DNA from: Paramoeba atlantica
Lineage: Eukaryota > Discosea
Reading direction: 5' to 3'
Length of the DNA: 64,000 nucleotides
Assembly (NCBI GenBank): GCA_977017575.1
Contig: CDRNVI010000168.1
Location: 1 to 64,000 of the forward strand
Under the pieces are notes generated by a model. The model was not told the DNA's origin. It searched no databases and saw only the letters and a list, made by a program, of their open reading frames with translations. Below are positions 33,457-46,994 of this stretch, piece by piece. Made by a program: the position numbers and the translations under genes. Within the stretch, counting starts at the first letter, position 1, and every line of letters begins with the position of its first letter.

Positions 33457-33769
33457 TTCTGTTCTGAAAAGAATTAAGCTCGAGAGAGAAGGGACGACAG
33501 GGGCTCTCGCTCTTGAGATCTTCGACAACCACACACACGGCAAGAAGAGTTTTTTCAACACAAAAAATTTTCGTTGTGGTCAAAAAGACTCCACCACTCC
33601 AAAAATATTTGACTTTTTATCCTTGAAAGACAATTTTCGATGGTTTTGCGGATGGAGTCCACCAAACACTTTCTTTCTTGAGTCTTCTCTTTGCCTCGAC
33701 AATCGAGAAATTAAAAAACGAGGTTTTTCCTCCTTTCGCTTCTTGTTTGAGTTTTTTTACTTAATTTAT

Positions 33770-36522
33770 TTAGGAACACTGGCAAGTGGAAGTGCCACAA
33801 GGGTAGTCGTCTGGCCAATAGCTTCTCCATAAATCTGTGAAAGATGGTAAGAACAAGAAGATTGAAAAAAAAAAAAGAAGAAAGAAAGGAGAAGGTGGAG
33901 AGGAAGAGAAAAATAAGAAGAAGAAGGGAGAAGAGAGAAAAAAGAGTAACCTGTTTCAGTGCCCGGATAAAAATACTGACCCATGGGTTTCCCCCCTAAT
34001 GAAACGACTTCATCCTGGGTGGTAATATAATCATAGTTGGACGAAATAACATTGTAAACTGCTTCTGGGTCGACGGGGAGTTGAGACAAATACCAACTTG
34101 GTTCGTCGTCGTCTTCAACTTTTTGATGGTAGTTTTCACCAAGCTTCCCCTGATGGTGGGTGGTGGTGGTTAATATATAAACACACTATTTACTAGATAG
34201 AGACTATCATGTCTACACATGTCTTTACGTCATTGTTGACAAAAAGGGGACTTGGGGGTTCGGGCGAGTTTGAAAAAAAAGATACCTTGATGATGGTGTG
34301 GGGGCATGGTTTGGGTACATTAGGAGCTCTGTCTTTCCTGTGTGGGAGTGGACTGTTTTTAATTTATTAGTTAGTTTGAAAACCTCTTCTCTTTTGCAAA
34401 AAAGAGATAAAGAAAAAGAGAAAGAAAAAAATAGAAAAAAAAGAAAAGATAAAAAAAAGGGGAAAAAACCTAGAGCCATTCAAATTCTGAATCAGCCCCA
34501 ACAACTGTGACCCAGTCATAATCGAGTAATCAAAAATGTCGTCAAATGGCATCACCGCCACCACATCATTGTTTGTTTGGACCCCCTAAATCACAAGGGT
34601 GAGAAGAAAAAAGAGAAGAAAAAGAATTGCGGAGAGGAGGGAAAGGAGAAGAAAAGGGGGAGAGGAAGAAAGAAAAAGAAGAGACAGATACCTGATAGAC
34701 ATTATCCCTCAAGGCATAGGCATTTGTGAAGAAATATGGCAAATTATCTGTCGAGAGAGGGAACAGATACTGAGGAATAATTATGTTGATCCACAAGTTC
34801 CAGATCGAGGATACATTCGAGATGTCTGCATATAAATCGTAGTACATTTGAGAACAACCAAGAGGGAAGGTCAGGTTGAGTTTGTTGGAAATGATATTGA
34901 TTTCCTGTAAGAGGAGGTGGTCAAAAAACAAGAACAAGAAAACAGGAACAAGAACAGGGACAAGAAAGAATAAGAAAAAAAAGAGTCTTTCAATTCCAAC
35001 CTCTTTCATCACCTTCCCCTTGTCCGTCAAAAAATTCTCTTCCGTTGTTTGTGAGAGGGTATAAAAATTATCGAGAGTGGTGGGCATAAACATGTACTCA
35101 ACATCCCTCATTTTCTTTGTCTTTGTATCGAATGTAAAGTTCACCAAACCCAAGACCTCAAAATATTTCCCAGCCTCCAATGTGAAGGATTGGTTGTCGT
35201 ACCATTCCTAAAAGGAGGGAGGGAGAAGGTGGAAGGAGGGAAAAGGAAAATTAGAAAATTTGTGGTTGTGAGAGGTTCTGGGAGGGTGGAAAGAAAAAGA
35301 AAATCTTCAAGACAAAGAAGCTCACAAACATAATATAAAATATGACGATGCCCACTGAAAAGAACGAGGGGCTTGTATCTGTGGTAAGAGCGTACGGCCT
35401 GATAGATTGCTTGAATCAGGGTCTCGTTCTCAGAGGGGTCGATGTGGGCAGTCACTACATAAATATCAACATCGGGGACTTGCATTGCCTTGTTGAAAAA
35501 AAGCGAGTTAGGGAGAAGGGAGATGGGTAAAAAGAAAGAGGATGGGTTTTTTTTTTTACCTCAACAAACCAACTCTCCTGAACGGCATCTTCCACAAATG
35601 TCACGAATGTATTGTTTGAATTTTGGGTGAAGTTGTAGATGAACCCCATAACGAGCATTTTGATTCCATACCCCACATCAAGAACACTGTATCTTTCCCC
35701 AATCGGTTGCATATTTTTCTGTTTTTAGATGTATGAGAGGGAGAATGGGGGGAGAATGGGGAGAGAAAGGACTTTCATGTAAGCATTTGAAGTCAAATAT
35801 CTAGGGGGGGGATTTCGATTCCATGATGGGACAAAATTATTCTCCAAATAATCTGCTTGTTGGTCGGCACCAATGTCATGATTTCCAACCTAAGGAAGAA
35901 GGAAAATAAGAAGGGAGAAAAAGGAGAAGAAAGAGAAGAGAAAAGAAAAGAAAAAGAGAAAAGAAGAAAGAAAAGAAAAGAAAGAAAAGAAGATAAGAAA
36001 AAATAAAAAAAAAAAACCGTAAAAGCAGTAAACTCCCTGATCTGCTCGGTCAAATCCCAGATAAACCTGCCATGAACATACGTCTGATCACTAATCCCAG
36101 TCCCCTCCACCAAATCACCAGAGTCAAACAAAAGAAAAATAGTCTTCTCTTCTTCTTTTGATCTGTTTGACACATGTTCAAGGAGAGAGGTGAAGTCTCC
36201 GTAGTCGGTGTTGAGGTTGTCGTCGTGCGGGTGGCCAGCAATCCAACCGTGGATGTCTGTCACTTGCATCATTTGTACGTTGATCTTTTTGTGGAGGAAT
36301 GAATAAGAACAGGAGGAAAGAGGAAAAAAAAAAGAAAAGAAGAGAAGAGAAGAGAAGAACAGGAAAAGAAGCTTCTCTTTCTTTTTGTCTTTTCTTCTCT
36401 TCCGTTCCCTTTTCTTTTTTTCTGAATCTGACAAAAAGAAAAAAAAAAGAAAAAAGAACATGTTCAGCACTGGCATGATAACAGAGAACACACAAGACAA
36501 GACCAATTGCCCAACTCATCAT
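33770..36522 (-). CDS. calcineurin-like phosphoesterase, YHR202W-type, secreted
   Basis: Eleven exons: 36460..36522, 36018..36284, 35773..35889, 35560..35718, 35330..35488, 35001..35207, 34692..34904, 34470..34585, 34286..34328, 33951..34149, 33770..33834; 535 residues. Signal peptide MMSWAIGLVLCVLCYHASA. Metallophosphatase motifs: DIHGWIAGH (about 30), GDLVEG (about 75), GNHDIG (about 111), TAHIDP and GHRH (about 250). The shape DIHGW...DYGDF matches the yeast YHR202W/5'-nucleotidase-like family, which hydrolyses phosphate esters in lysosome/vacuole or outside the cell. The last exon's phase gives a Cys-rich end (CGTSTCQCS), not the longer alternative frame. Confidence 0.85.
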
Positions 36523-38014
36523 CTCAATTATTTTGAGGAGCTCCTTTTTCCTCTGTTTGAGGTAACACAAAATATTTCGAGGGGCGGACTTTGTTTCCTT
36601 TTTCCTCGTTTTTGAATAACACACAAAAATTTTGCTTCCTTTCCCCGCAAGCCCGAAAGGTCAAGAAAAAATCGGAGCTATTTTTGGCTCCCTATTTTCC
36701 CCCTCCTCTTTTTTTTCCAAGACGACCCAAAAAAGAAAAGTGGAAAAATAAACCAGACTTTTCCATTCAAATTCAGGAGGGGGGGAGAAACAAATTCAAA
36801 AATTTGGTTTTCTCCCAAAACCAAACACCGAGATATTGATCAATCTTTGAATTGTGCCATCAAGAATGCTTTTTGCTCTATTTCTGGACCAATTTGATTG
36901 CATAGTTTATTTTCCTTATTCTGACCCTTCAAATGTGATTTTATTTTGTTGACGTCATCCGTTGTTCCCTTCCTTCAGTCTTTGTGTCTTTTATCTGTGC
37001 TTTTATTTGTATGTGTTTCACTGCTGTTGTGTTAATTGTCTCCTTTGACAAAGGTGTGCTTGAAACCTGTTCGTAACAGAAACTGTTCGCGTTTTCCCTT
37101 CCGCGGAAATGTTTGGGTCTTTCCGCGGCTTTTGCATGGAATGATCTTTGCACTTTTCTTTTGTTTTCTCAGCTAACTTCTTCCACCAAACCCCGCCACT
37201 TAACAGGTCATACAGATTTCTCTTCAAATTTTTCTTTCTCCTTCTCTTTTAAAACAAAAGATTTTCCTCAAACCTTTTTTTTTAAACCCAATGAACAACA
37301 CACTGCGAAAAACCTTGTTTGCCCATTTTGAATTTTTTTATTTTTGACACGGAAAGTTTGTCGATTTTCTTTCAAATTCCATAATTTTTTGGCTGAGTAT
37401 TCTCCGTGTTTCTGGGACAATTTTGGTGCAAGAGAATCAATAGATGGTGTGTTGTTGAAGCGAGAAACCAGAATGTCTTGTGGTTCCCAATTTGTCAATT
37501 TGGAATGCCAAACTGGCCAAACCCCGGGTTAGTTTTTTCCAAAAAAAATCTGAAAACTTAAAAAAAAAGAAGAACTAACAAGAAATCTCTTTGGTCCAGA
37601 ATCCAAAAAAAACGTCAGTTTTCGAAATTCTGAAAATCACAATTTTGAAAATCACAAAACCTCATCTCCTCCCAAAAAGATCAAAAAATGAAAAAAAAAA
37701 CAAGAAGACTCCCAAACCAAACCAAAAAAACAAAAACCCGGTCAGTTTTTTCCTCCAAACTTTAAAACAACAGAAAAAGAGCGGAAATCTCTTTGGTCCC
37801 AGAATAGGACCTGCATTTTTTTGATCAACCAATGGGAAACGGACACGTCAGGCTTTTTTTTTGGACATCAATCTGTGACTCCCGACTCGAGAATTGGGAC
37901 GTTTTCTTTGTTTCACCCAAAAACACACCAAAACAAAAATTTTCTCCCGTGATTGGGTCCAATAGCCTGTTTTTGTCTGGGGTGTCGTCTCCCTTTTTTA
38001 TTTTCTGCTCGGAC
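36523..38014. promoter_or_regulatory. long divergent intergenic region
   Basis: About 1.5 kb between the phosphoesterase (-) and the 7TM receptor (+), the longest gene-free stretch in the window. I find no coding exon. It contains two CCGCGG sites (37101, 37125) and a diverged direct repeat: (G/C)(T/C)(T/C)AGTTTTTTCC ... GAAATCTCTTTGGTCC(C)AGAAT at about 37529-37602 and 37740-37805. It presumably holds both promoters. Confidence 0.4.
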
Positions 38015-41000
38015 ATGCAGCGTTTCTTTGGGGTGTTTTTTTTTTTGAGTTTCATGTTGAGTGATGTTTTTGCTACTCGTCCTCAACTTGTTGACAAAAG
38101 ACTTTGGTTTGTCAATCGGACAGTTTTAAATTATGAATATGAAGTTGCTGTGGCTCAAATGGAGTTTGACCAAGAAATGTATCTCGCTGGAGGTGGGGAA
38201 TCTTTTCTCTGTGGACTGGCTGAGGAAACTTGTCTCGAAAGAGACTGCGTTCCTTGTGATTGGTCATCACAACAGGTTTTTTTTTTTCCCTGAATTTTCT
38301 TTTTATTTTTTTTTTCAAAAACTGAAACTTTTCTTTTTATTCTTTTATTTTTCAGCCGACAGGTTGTGATAATGTTGAGTGCTGTGGTCCAGCTCAAAAG
38401 GGTGGTGATGCTTGGGATCAAGTGAATGGTTGGTGCGAACCTGCTGCTTCTGATCCTCCTTACCACACTTTGAATTTACATGAACGTTCTGAAGTCTTCT
38501 TCACCGAACCTGGAGCGACTCTTTATTTTCGATTTTTTGTTTCAGAAGAATTTTCTTGCAAGCCGTTTAAACTGAAACTTCGTCCATACTATGGTCAGCC
38601 TGTTGTTTTTCTCTCGAATTTGTATGCTGTTCCAACTCCAGAAAATGCGCAGTGGAGAAAAGGGACAATTCCAGCAACCTGGGGAATTGGTCAAAACAAC
38701 ATGTTAGTGATTTGTCCAGATGTTGCGGATTCTCGATTAGGAACGTACTCTCTTGGGGTTTTTTCTTCGTTGAGTTCGTCTTTTGATGTTGAAATCATTG
38801 TTTCCCCTCAAGACTATCCTTTGGTTCCTCCCCCCGATAGAATCCTTTGTGAAGATGTTCCAGAGAGTGAAATTATTGGTGCACAAGCAGGATCTGAACA
38901 GGAAGTTATCTGTCTCCAGGATACTGAGACCGTCACATTTGATTACGATTCCGTAACCTGGCATCAATTCATTTTACCAATTACTCCAGGCATGTCTTCT
39001 TTTTTTTTTTGTCTCAAATTATTTTTTCTTTTTGAATTTTTTTTCCTCAATCAAGAAGGCACTTTTTTTTTTTAATATTTTTCTTTTTAGTTTTTGTTGT
39101 GTTGTGTTGTTAAACTTTTCTCAATATTTTTATTTTTATCTCCCCACTTTTTTTCCATTATTAATTAATTTTTTCATCCAAAATTTACAGGGTGTCACCA
39201 GGTTTCACTCGCTGCCGTTGCAGAGCCCGATTTCCTTCCAGCTCTCCATTGCCATCCCAGAGACCCTAATTCCCCATTAGCATTTTTCAATTCCCTTAGT
39301 GCACGATGGACCTTGGGACAGAATAGACTGACGTTTTCAATGTGCCCTGATACTGTTACCTATGTGCGATGCGCGATAACTTTTTGGAGGCCAGGGCCAA
39401 CACATGTGATCTTTTCCACAGTTTCCATTCCTGATTCCATTCCTTTAGATCCTAGTGCAAATACTCCTGCTGCGAGTTTTACTTATCAAGAATCTCTGAC
39501 TGCAATCTCCCCAGTTGTCTTTGGGACATCTCAGCCAATGTGTGGAGATTATGGTTCTAGTCGTTGCTGGTATTGGATGGTCCCTTCCCTTGCTGACCCT
39601 TTGATCTTCTGGCCTCCTCCTTCACAATTAACAGTTTTTGACACTGGATCCAATGTCTATGAAGAATATTACAAGAACTCTGTTGCCGAGCCTCTTAAAA
39701 ACACTGTAACTTTCGTTATTGTGATGGCAGCTGAAGGTACCACAATTTTCTCTCGTGATCAATTGGATGAAGTTTCCCTAACGTTCCTCTACCTTACAAA
39801 TGATCTTGGTGAGCCACCTGTTCTTCCCAACAATGCAATTTACCCCGAGGGTGAAAGTGCAGCCTCTCCTGGCCAATATTTACCATCGATTGCAATGTCT
39901 TCCTTCCCTCAACTTGATCTTTCGGAATTGTGTGATCGAACAAGTTATGACCGACTCCAAGTTTCTGTGGATAATGAGCTAGCACAAGTCCTTGAGTCGA
40001 ATTCACTGGACACAATTGAATTTCGTAAAGTTTGTTGTTGTTTTTTTTCTTTTTCTTTCTAAAAAAATAACTCTAACCAACATACACAAAAATCACCAAC
40101 AACCAACAAATACGATATATTTTAATTAACAAACTCAAAAGAAAAACTCAAAAAGAAAGAGGGGAAGCTGTGTGTTTGTTGTGTGTTTGTTGTGTGGGTT
40201 TTGTCTTGACTAATAATATTCTTCTCTGTCTTTTTTTCTCTACCAAATACACAGTATGTTTTGGATATCCTAGGTGCTGGGATTGCTTCGACTTCATGTA
40301 CAGAAGCTGCAATTGAAGCAATGAACACTCAAGTTGAGAGTATCACCTTAGTAGACCAAACTTTTTGTCCTTTTGAATTGGGGACGGAAGAGTATGCAAC
40401 TGATCCTTGCTGTAATGATACTCTGAAGGTTTTTTTTTTGAACACAATATTAATTAATTTATTGATTGTCTCTCTTGTCCCAACTTTTTTCTCATATTTT
40501 TTTCTCTGGTGAAAATAGTCTATTTCCTGTTGTGTTCCATTCACGATCACAGATAATCAAGAGCAGTTTACAACTGCAGATTCTTCAACATGTGGGATCC
40601 CTGAATGTGCTGATACTTATTTTGAAGATTTGGCACGATCTTTAAATCATGTGAAGGATCTTATTCAAGGGTGTTCTTCTGGTGTTAAGGTAATGATTTG
40701 TCAAAATTAGAATTAGAACAAAATGAAATTGTGTCCCTGATATTGAATCTTCTTTTTCCCCACAGAACATTCAATGGGAGTTAGCTTCCGCCACTGAGAA
40801 GCAATTGAATCATGTTGTACGAAGTTGTCTGAATCAAGTCGGCTTAAGAGGTTTTTTCCTTTTTTTTTTTGAATGTTTTTGTTTTTTTCCTCCTCTCCTC
40901 TCTTTAAAAAAATCTTCAAGATGAAAAATATTTCTAATTTTGAATTCTTTCTCTCTTTTTTTTTGATGACCCTCCAGATGATTTCAAGGGAATTGATTGT

Positions 41001-44000
41001 GTGGCTGATTTCGAGTGTGAGGAATGGTCTGGAAGGTGCAATCATCAAACCAAAAAATGTATGTTAGAAACCACATCAGAAGTTGAAGATGCTTACCTTG
41101 AATGTTACATCTCAAAAATGAGTTCGTCGTTGGAAGAATATTTACGGCTGAATGTTCTTCCTCCAGAAGTTGCTGAATCTGCACCTCGTGATTCCGAAGA
41201 GTTTTTTTTGGTGTTAAAAGCTGCAGCTTCAGTGGATGATTGTGTTGCAACGAACGAACCATTAGATATCTTCTTACGATCACGATATGTTTGGACTGCT
41301 CCAATTGCATGCAAAGCCCGGGTTCTTGGTCTTCCTGAAGATGATGTGGAAGGAATCAATGCAGTTTGTCCTGATGGAAATTGTCTTGGAACATTTTGCC
41401 GGGAGAGCTCAGCAAGTTGTTTCCGCAATTGCGAGCCCGCATATGTCTTCCATGAATCATCTGAGGAGTCTGAGTGTCTATCAACTGTTTGTCCAGTAGC
41501 TGATGGCCTTCCTGGTGATGAATGTGTCGGAACCTATTGCCTTTATTGTCCTGGAGGAGAAGATGAAGATTGCATTTATGTTCCTGGTGATCAAGAGTTT
41601 TGTGAGAATACGGTGGCTTGTGAATTGGCGGATGGTGGAGTTGTATTTGGATTGACGGAAGAAGAATGTGATGCCCAAACTGGATCTTGTTCTGTTGATT
41701 GTCCAGGAGAAAGTTGTCGGTCTTTAGATGGTTTGAATGGTGTTTGTTTGGCCACTGTCGGTTCTGAGACTCTTTGTGAAAATTTGAATAGTATTTCTGG
41801 GGTCAATGCCATTTGGTATGAAGATTCTATTTGTGTTGTGAATGCAGAGACTTTGTCCACTTGCACAGAGGTTTCTTTTTCTACTATTTATTCTATTTTT
41901 TCTATTTTTAATTTATGAACAAAAAATTAACTAATTTTTCTTGTTTTTATTTTTTGAAACAGTTATCCTCATTGATTTCTGTTCCAACCAATTGGGAAAC
42001 ATGTGAATCTGTTGAAGTATCATCTTGTAATGGAGAAGAGACATTCCAACGATATTTGAAATGTTTCGTGGACTTATGGCACAGATGTGAATCGCAAGGA
42101 GATTGTGAGAACTCTGGACACTGTGCTGATCGGTTTTGGACAACAATTGTTCAAAGTGCTGAACACCCAATTGATGTCCAGTTTGGAGCGTGTTTTACAT
42201 CTGGACAATTTTTTTCACCTTACAGAGATCCATATTGTTTAGTTACAGAAGAACGGACTGGAATTGGATGTCAAGATCATGTGACGGAAACTCCAGAAGA
42301 GTGTCTCACAGGTGGTGATGTTTGGCGAACATGGCTCACTCCTGCGATGAGTGAAACCGAGTGCAGAAGCAAAGCTTTGGGTCGATATGGTTGTCAACAG
42401 CCAGGAATTGAAGAACATTTAATTTGGTTGGATGATGTAGAGTGTGATTGTCGTGGTGGAGTGTCTGATTATGCATGGGAATGGACTCAAGGAGTTTGGA
42501 TCAATAATGGTGTCTCACGAACGCTTCATTGGAAGGAAGTTGAACCCGTTCAAAAGTACCAATGGACTCCCATGTTATCTTTTAAACTTTTACAAACGTG
42601 GTTGGAAGCGAACGAAGAACAGAGATTATCTTTTGCGGTGAAATCAGAAGTGATCTGTGAGAATGAATATATTTCATCTTCATTGGCTACTGTGGTCTGT
42701 GATTGTTCCTCCAATTCTGATGGTGGTGATTCCCAATGTCATGTCGAAACAAACGAAATGAGTGCTCGTCAAGTAGAACAGTTAGTTGGTGTCACAGGTG
42801 CCTGTGTTGACGAATTATCTTTTGTCAAGGGACCAGTTTCACGAGTTTCTTTTGATTTCGACAGTATCACGACTCGATGCACATTAGTGAACTTATCCAT
42901 TGTTTCAGAAGCTTGGTTTGTTATTCCTCCCCCTCGTCCAAGTATTTCATTTGGATTTGAAGACAAACCTCAACGTGGAATTGTGTTGAACCAAAAAACT
43001 GGTTCAACAGTTGGTGTTCTCCGTGGAGATGGGACGGTTCTCAGTTTTTCGATGTCGTCATATGTGAGATCTTTTTCCGTTTGCCTCCTAGTGAGCGGGA
43101 CAAATATTTCGAAATACCTAATTCCAGATTTTGGTTATTCGAAGAAACCTGTTGGACCCATTTTTCCGCTTGGAATATCGAACCTGAACACAACCTTTGT
43201 GTTTGGTTCTCGGTTTTGGTGTGGGACGATTGATGTTGATGATATCCCTACCGACGGAAACACTATTCGATTGTATCCAATCTCACGAGTCGAAGACTTT
43301 GAAGACGAAGACGAAGAATATACTTCTTTGCAAACACGAGCTTTGATGTACACATTGGGAGTGTGTTATTGTATCTGCTTTGTCTTGCTGGCTTTTTATT
43401 TGATCAACTTCGCTCAAAGCCTCAGGAAAACCACTATGCTTCCGATCATCTCGTTTTTGTTGAGTATTTTGTGTGTGTTCCGTGTTGTCTTCATGTTTGG
43501 ATATCCAAATGCCATTTTCGAAGGAAATGAACTTGCAGAGTTTGTTGTTTTTGAGATTCCAACTTTTCTCCTCTTCAGTGTGGTCATTTGTTCCATCTAT
43601 TTCTGGAAAAAGCTTTCAAGCAGGAAAAAGTTTTTTATTAGTGCCTCTGACAGCTTGCGGTGGGTCGTTATTTTGGGGTTGGTCTTGGTGTGGTCTCTTT
43701 GGGTTATTGTGACAATTATTTACTCTGAGGTTATCCTTGAAGAGGATGGAGAATCACCATGTCCTGGACGAATTGCCCTTTCCTTTGACAAACAAGAAGA
43801 GGATACACGAACAATGACAATAATTTATCAATCGTTGATCATTTTTGTTACATTTGTTTTGGGAGTGGTCTTCTGTTATTATTCCTATCAGTTGGTCAAA
43901 CTGTCGAAGAATGTGACTCGATCAAAACGGTTTGTGCTTGTGATTGGGGGGGTGCTTGTTTTTTCTTTCCTCATTCGAAGTATTCTGTTCATTATTATTT

Positions 44001-44194
44001 TGGCATTGGAGTTCACTTCTTCAGTTTATATGTTCATTACTTTGATGATTACGGAAGTCTTCGTTATCTTCTTCATACAACTCCAATTTAACTTTGCAAC
44101 CTTCAGATCATTAATCGGTGGATCATCAACTGGTTCCATTTCTGGTTCACGAGCAGGAAGGAGTGTGAATGTAACACCTCAAATGGATAGTTAG
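38015..44194 (+). CDS. giant secretory-pathway 7TM receptor, THH1/TOM1-like membrane domain
   Basis: Eight exons: 38015..38275, 38356..38989, 39191..40029, 40255..40428, 40519..40689, 40766..40850, 40978..41870, 41963..44194; 1762 residues. Signal peptide MQRFFGVFFFLSFMLSDVFA; then about 1450 extracellular residues with many Cys and no domain I can name, possibly several small disulfide modules (CPDGNCLGTFC, CVGTYCLYCPGG, CSVDCPGESC). The last 290 residues have seven hydrophobic helices (about 1478-1735) with LRKTTMLPIISFLLS and RFVLVIGGVLVFSFLIRS. These recall the THH1/TOM1/TOM3-TPRA1 family. The cytosolic tail is short and Ser/Gly-rich. Intron 2 begins with GC. A surface or endosomal receptor is inferred. 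Confidence 0.82.
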
Positions 44195-44515
44195 TGAACT
44201 TTCCTTTTGTCGTCCTATTTTTCTTCAAGAGAGAAAAATAAAGAATATTTCGTTCTCTAATGCCTCAATCTCAAAGAAAGAGAGATAGATATTTTGAAGA
44301 TTTGATTAAATCTCGAGATTGGGCTCGAAATCTGGTTTTGGAGAAGAAAGAAAATTCAATTTTTAGTTGACTGTGTGGAAGCAAACAAACATCGAACAAA
44401 GAATGGCAACCAACAAATTTTTTTGAGGGGTGTGAGCCAGAGAACTAGGAATTCTTTAAACACTTTTTTCAAAAATTGTCATCTCAATATTAATCTTAAT
44501 TTCTGGTCCAAAAAG

Positions 44516-46626
44516 TTAGTTTGGTTCTTTTGGGTCCAAGCGGTTGACCGCTTCAATTGCTTCTTTATCACCTTCTTTTGCAGCAAGTCGAAAATAATGC
44601 AATGCCCTTTCGTGATTTTGCTCAACCCCCCTCCCATTTTCAAAACGATTTGCAAGAATTTTTTGAGAATAAACACTTCCCTTATCAGCTGCGATTGTGT
44701 AATAATAAACAGCCATCCCATCATCTTTCTCCACCCCAACTCCATTTGAAAAACAAAATCCGAGATTTGAAGTTCCTGCAAGGAGACCACCTTCGTGAGC
44801 CATTTTGTAAGTATGATAGGTGAGGAGATTCGATTGGGGCACTCCTTTTCCTTCGTGATAGCACGCTGCCAGCATGTTCATTGCAATAAGATGGCCCTTT
44901 TGGGGGATTGGAAAGAAAAAAAAAGGAGGGGTTAAAAATTAAAAAGGAGAGGAGTCGACCCCAAAATTAAAAGTTGAAAAAAGAGACTTGATCAGCTGCA
45001 AGTTTAAAGTAATGGGCTGCTTTTTTTTCATCAACTTCAACTCCACAAGAGCCACTCTGGTAATCGTACCCAATATTCTTTTGCGATTGAGGCCAACAGT
45101 GTTCATCTGCGAGCTTTGAAAGAAATTAAAAAATGTCATTTTCGAACAAAAAAAGGAGAGAATTGGAAAAGAACTTACCTCCGTCATGATTTTGAAAGCC
45201 TTGGGCTCATCTTTTTCAACCCCAACCCCATCTTCCAAATTTCCTAGTAAAACGAGTTCAATAAAACGAGATTATCACTCATAAATGATAAATGATAAGA
45301 GGTTTGAATCAAATCACCTGCCATATTATTTGTTGCACAAGCAATTCCTTGTTCAGCACCTTTACAATAATATATGAAAGATGTTTCTTTTTCCCCAAAG
45401 TGTTCGAAACAACGACCAACACATCTTTGTGCTAAAGAATTTCCCTACAAGCTCAAATATTATCAATTGTGAAGAATAAGTTCGTTCGAAAAGGAAGAAG
45501 ATTATTGTTTTTTTCAAAAAAATTAAAGTCAAAAATGAAAGAATTCAAATAACCTCATCAGCAAAGGGAAGTAAAATTGGGTTCACTTGATCATAAAAAT
45601 CAGATCCTTTGAGATAAAACCAAATCCCCTTTCCAAACCAAGAACCAGATTCATCAGCAAATTGAGCCCATTTCGGCGCAGCAATTTCAGAAATTTTTGT
45701 CCCAACTCCATCAAAATAACACATCGCAAGAATCGCAGCACAATCTCCATCTATTTTTGAGAATTAATTTTATAATACATCATAATTTCATTCAGTTTTC
45801 ACACTCACACAATCAAAAAATCATTCCTCTCCACAAAAACAAAACAACAGAAAGAAAAGAAAAAGACAATTTGTCTGAATAAACCTGACCAAGCATGATG
45901 AAATGCTGTGAAAAATGCAGAGATATGTTTTTTTTGGTTTAAAAGAGACATGACTTTTGTTGCAATCGGAGATACTTGGGTGGATCCTTTCTTTGAAACT
46001 CCTTTCGATTTTTTCTTTCTTCTCTTTGGTTTTTGTTTTGATTTTCCTTTTTTTTCAGCTTCATCTTCATCTCCTTCTTTTTTGTCTTCTTCTTTGATTT
46101 GTTCTTCTTCCTCTTTTTCTTCCTCTTTTTCTTCACCTTTCTTTTCTTTTCTTTTGATCTGTGTCCTTCGATGAATAGAAAGCTGATCTAACTGGTGTAA
46201 ATGAACGCAGCAACTTTCACATTGTCTTCGACATCCTTCTCCACAATCACAACAAACCATTTTTTGTTCTTCTTCTCCACAAATCTCACACTTTTTCTCT
46301 TCCTCACCCTCATCTTTTCTCTCTTCACCAACCCCATCAACTGCTTCAAGAAGTTCAATCAGAGAATAATTCTTCCCAACAGAAACTGAACATTCTTTCA
46401 TACAAAACGGACAAGAAGGACTTGTTGGAGAGGATAAAATTTGATGCCAACAAGTAGAACAAATCGAATGACCACAATTCAGAGCTACTGGAACGAATGA
46501 TCCTGAGGAAAACTTAATTTTTGGAATCAAAGGACCAAAAAGAGGGAGAGAAGAAAAAAGAAAAACCGTTACACGAGAAGTTTTCAAAGCAAAGGTTACA
46601 CAACCTCCCAGTGGACCTTGGGGCCA
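44516..46626 (-). CDS. RING / B-box-like / Sel1-repeat protein, copy A
   Basis: Seven exons: 46566..46626, 45885..46502, 45554..45750, 45318..45444, 45179..45243, 44988..45113, 44516..44896; 524 residues. A RING finger is split by intron 1 (RLCNLCFENF ... NCGHSICSTCW ... CPFC), followed by a Cys/His-rich B-box-like module (CEICGEEE ... CCDCGEGC ... CVHLHQLDQLSIH), a highly charged linker, and six or more Sel1 repeats (for example AMCYFDGVGTK, NLEDGVGVEKDEPKAFKIM, GFCFSNGVGVEKDDGMAVYY). Sel1 arrays are adaptor scaffolds, so it is a likely ubiquitin ligase using the repeats to hold substrates. Head-to-head with copy B at 46995; intron positions agree exactly. Confidence 0.9.
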
Positions 46627-46994
46627 TCTTCCCTTTTTCTCTGGATCAAAACTTTGGGGGAGAAAACAAAGACAAACACACAAACTTTTGTTTCCCTTGC
46701 CTCTCACCGAAAAGGAATTGGGAAAACAAAAGGGAAATTATTAGCGGGAATGAAAACGAGGTTGGCGGTTCGATTCTCGAGCGGAAGTCTTTTTTTATTT
46801 TATTTTTATTCAGTTTGTTGTTGTTTCGTTGGGGGTTGAATCGAAGAAAAAGAGAAAAGTCCTCTCTCTTTCTGTGTCTTAGAATCGAAAGAAAAGAGAA
46901 GAAGAAAAGAAAGAAGTGAGGAAAACGAAAAGAAGAGAAAAAAGAAAGTGAGGTTTTTCTTTTGTGAAAAGAGAAGGGGAAGAGAAGAGATAGA
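46627..46994. promoter_or_regulatory. shared divergent promoter of the RING/Sel1 pair
   Basis: A 368-base region between the two ATGs of inverted paralogues. The left part holds GGCTCTCACC-like mixed sequence and the right part a purine-rich run (AAGAGAAGAAG). No long inverted repeat remains, so the two promoters have diverged or the duplication breakpoint lies close to the ATGs. Confidence 0.4.

Noticed and set aside
36600-38000. Possible RNA gene in the long intergenic region
   Set aside because: I found no tRNA-like cloverleaf, box A/B pair or other structured RNA signature by eye; short CCGCGG repeats alone are not enough.
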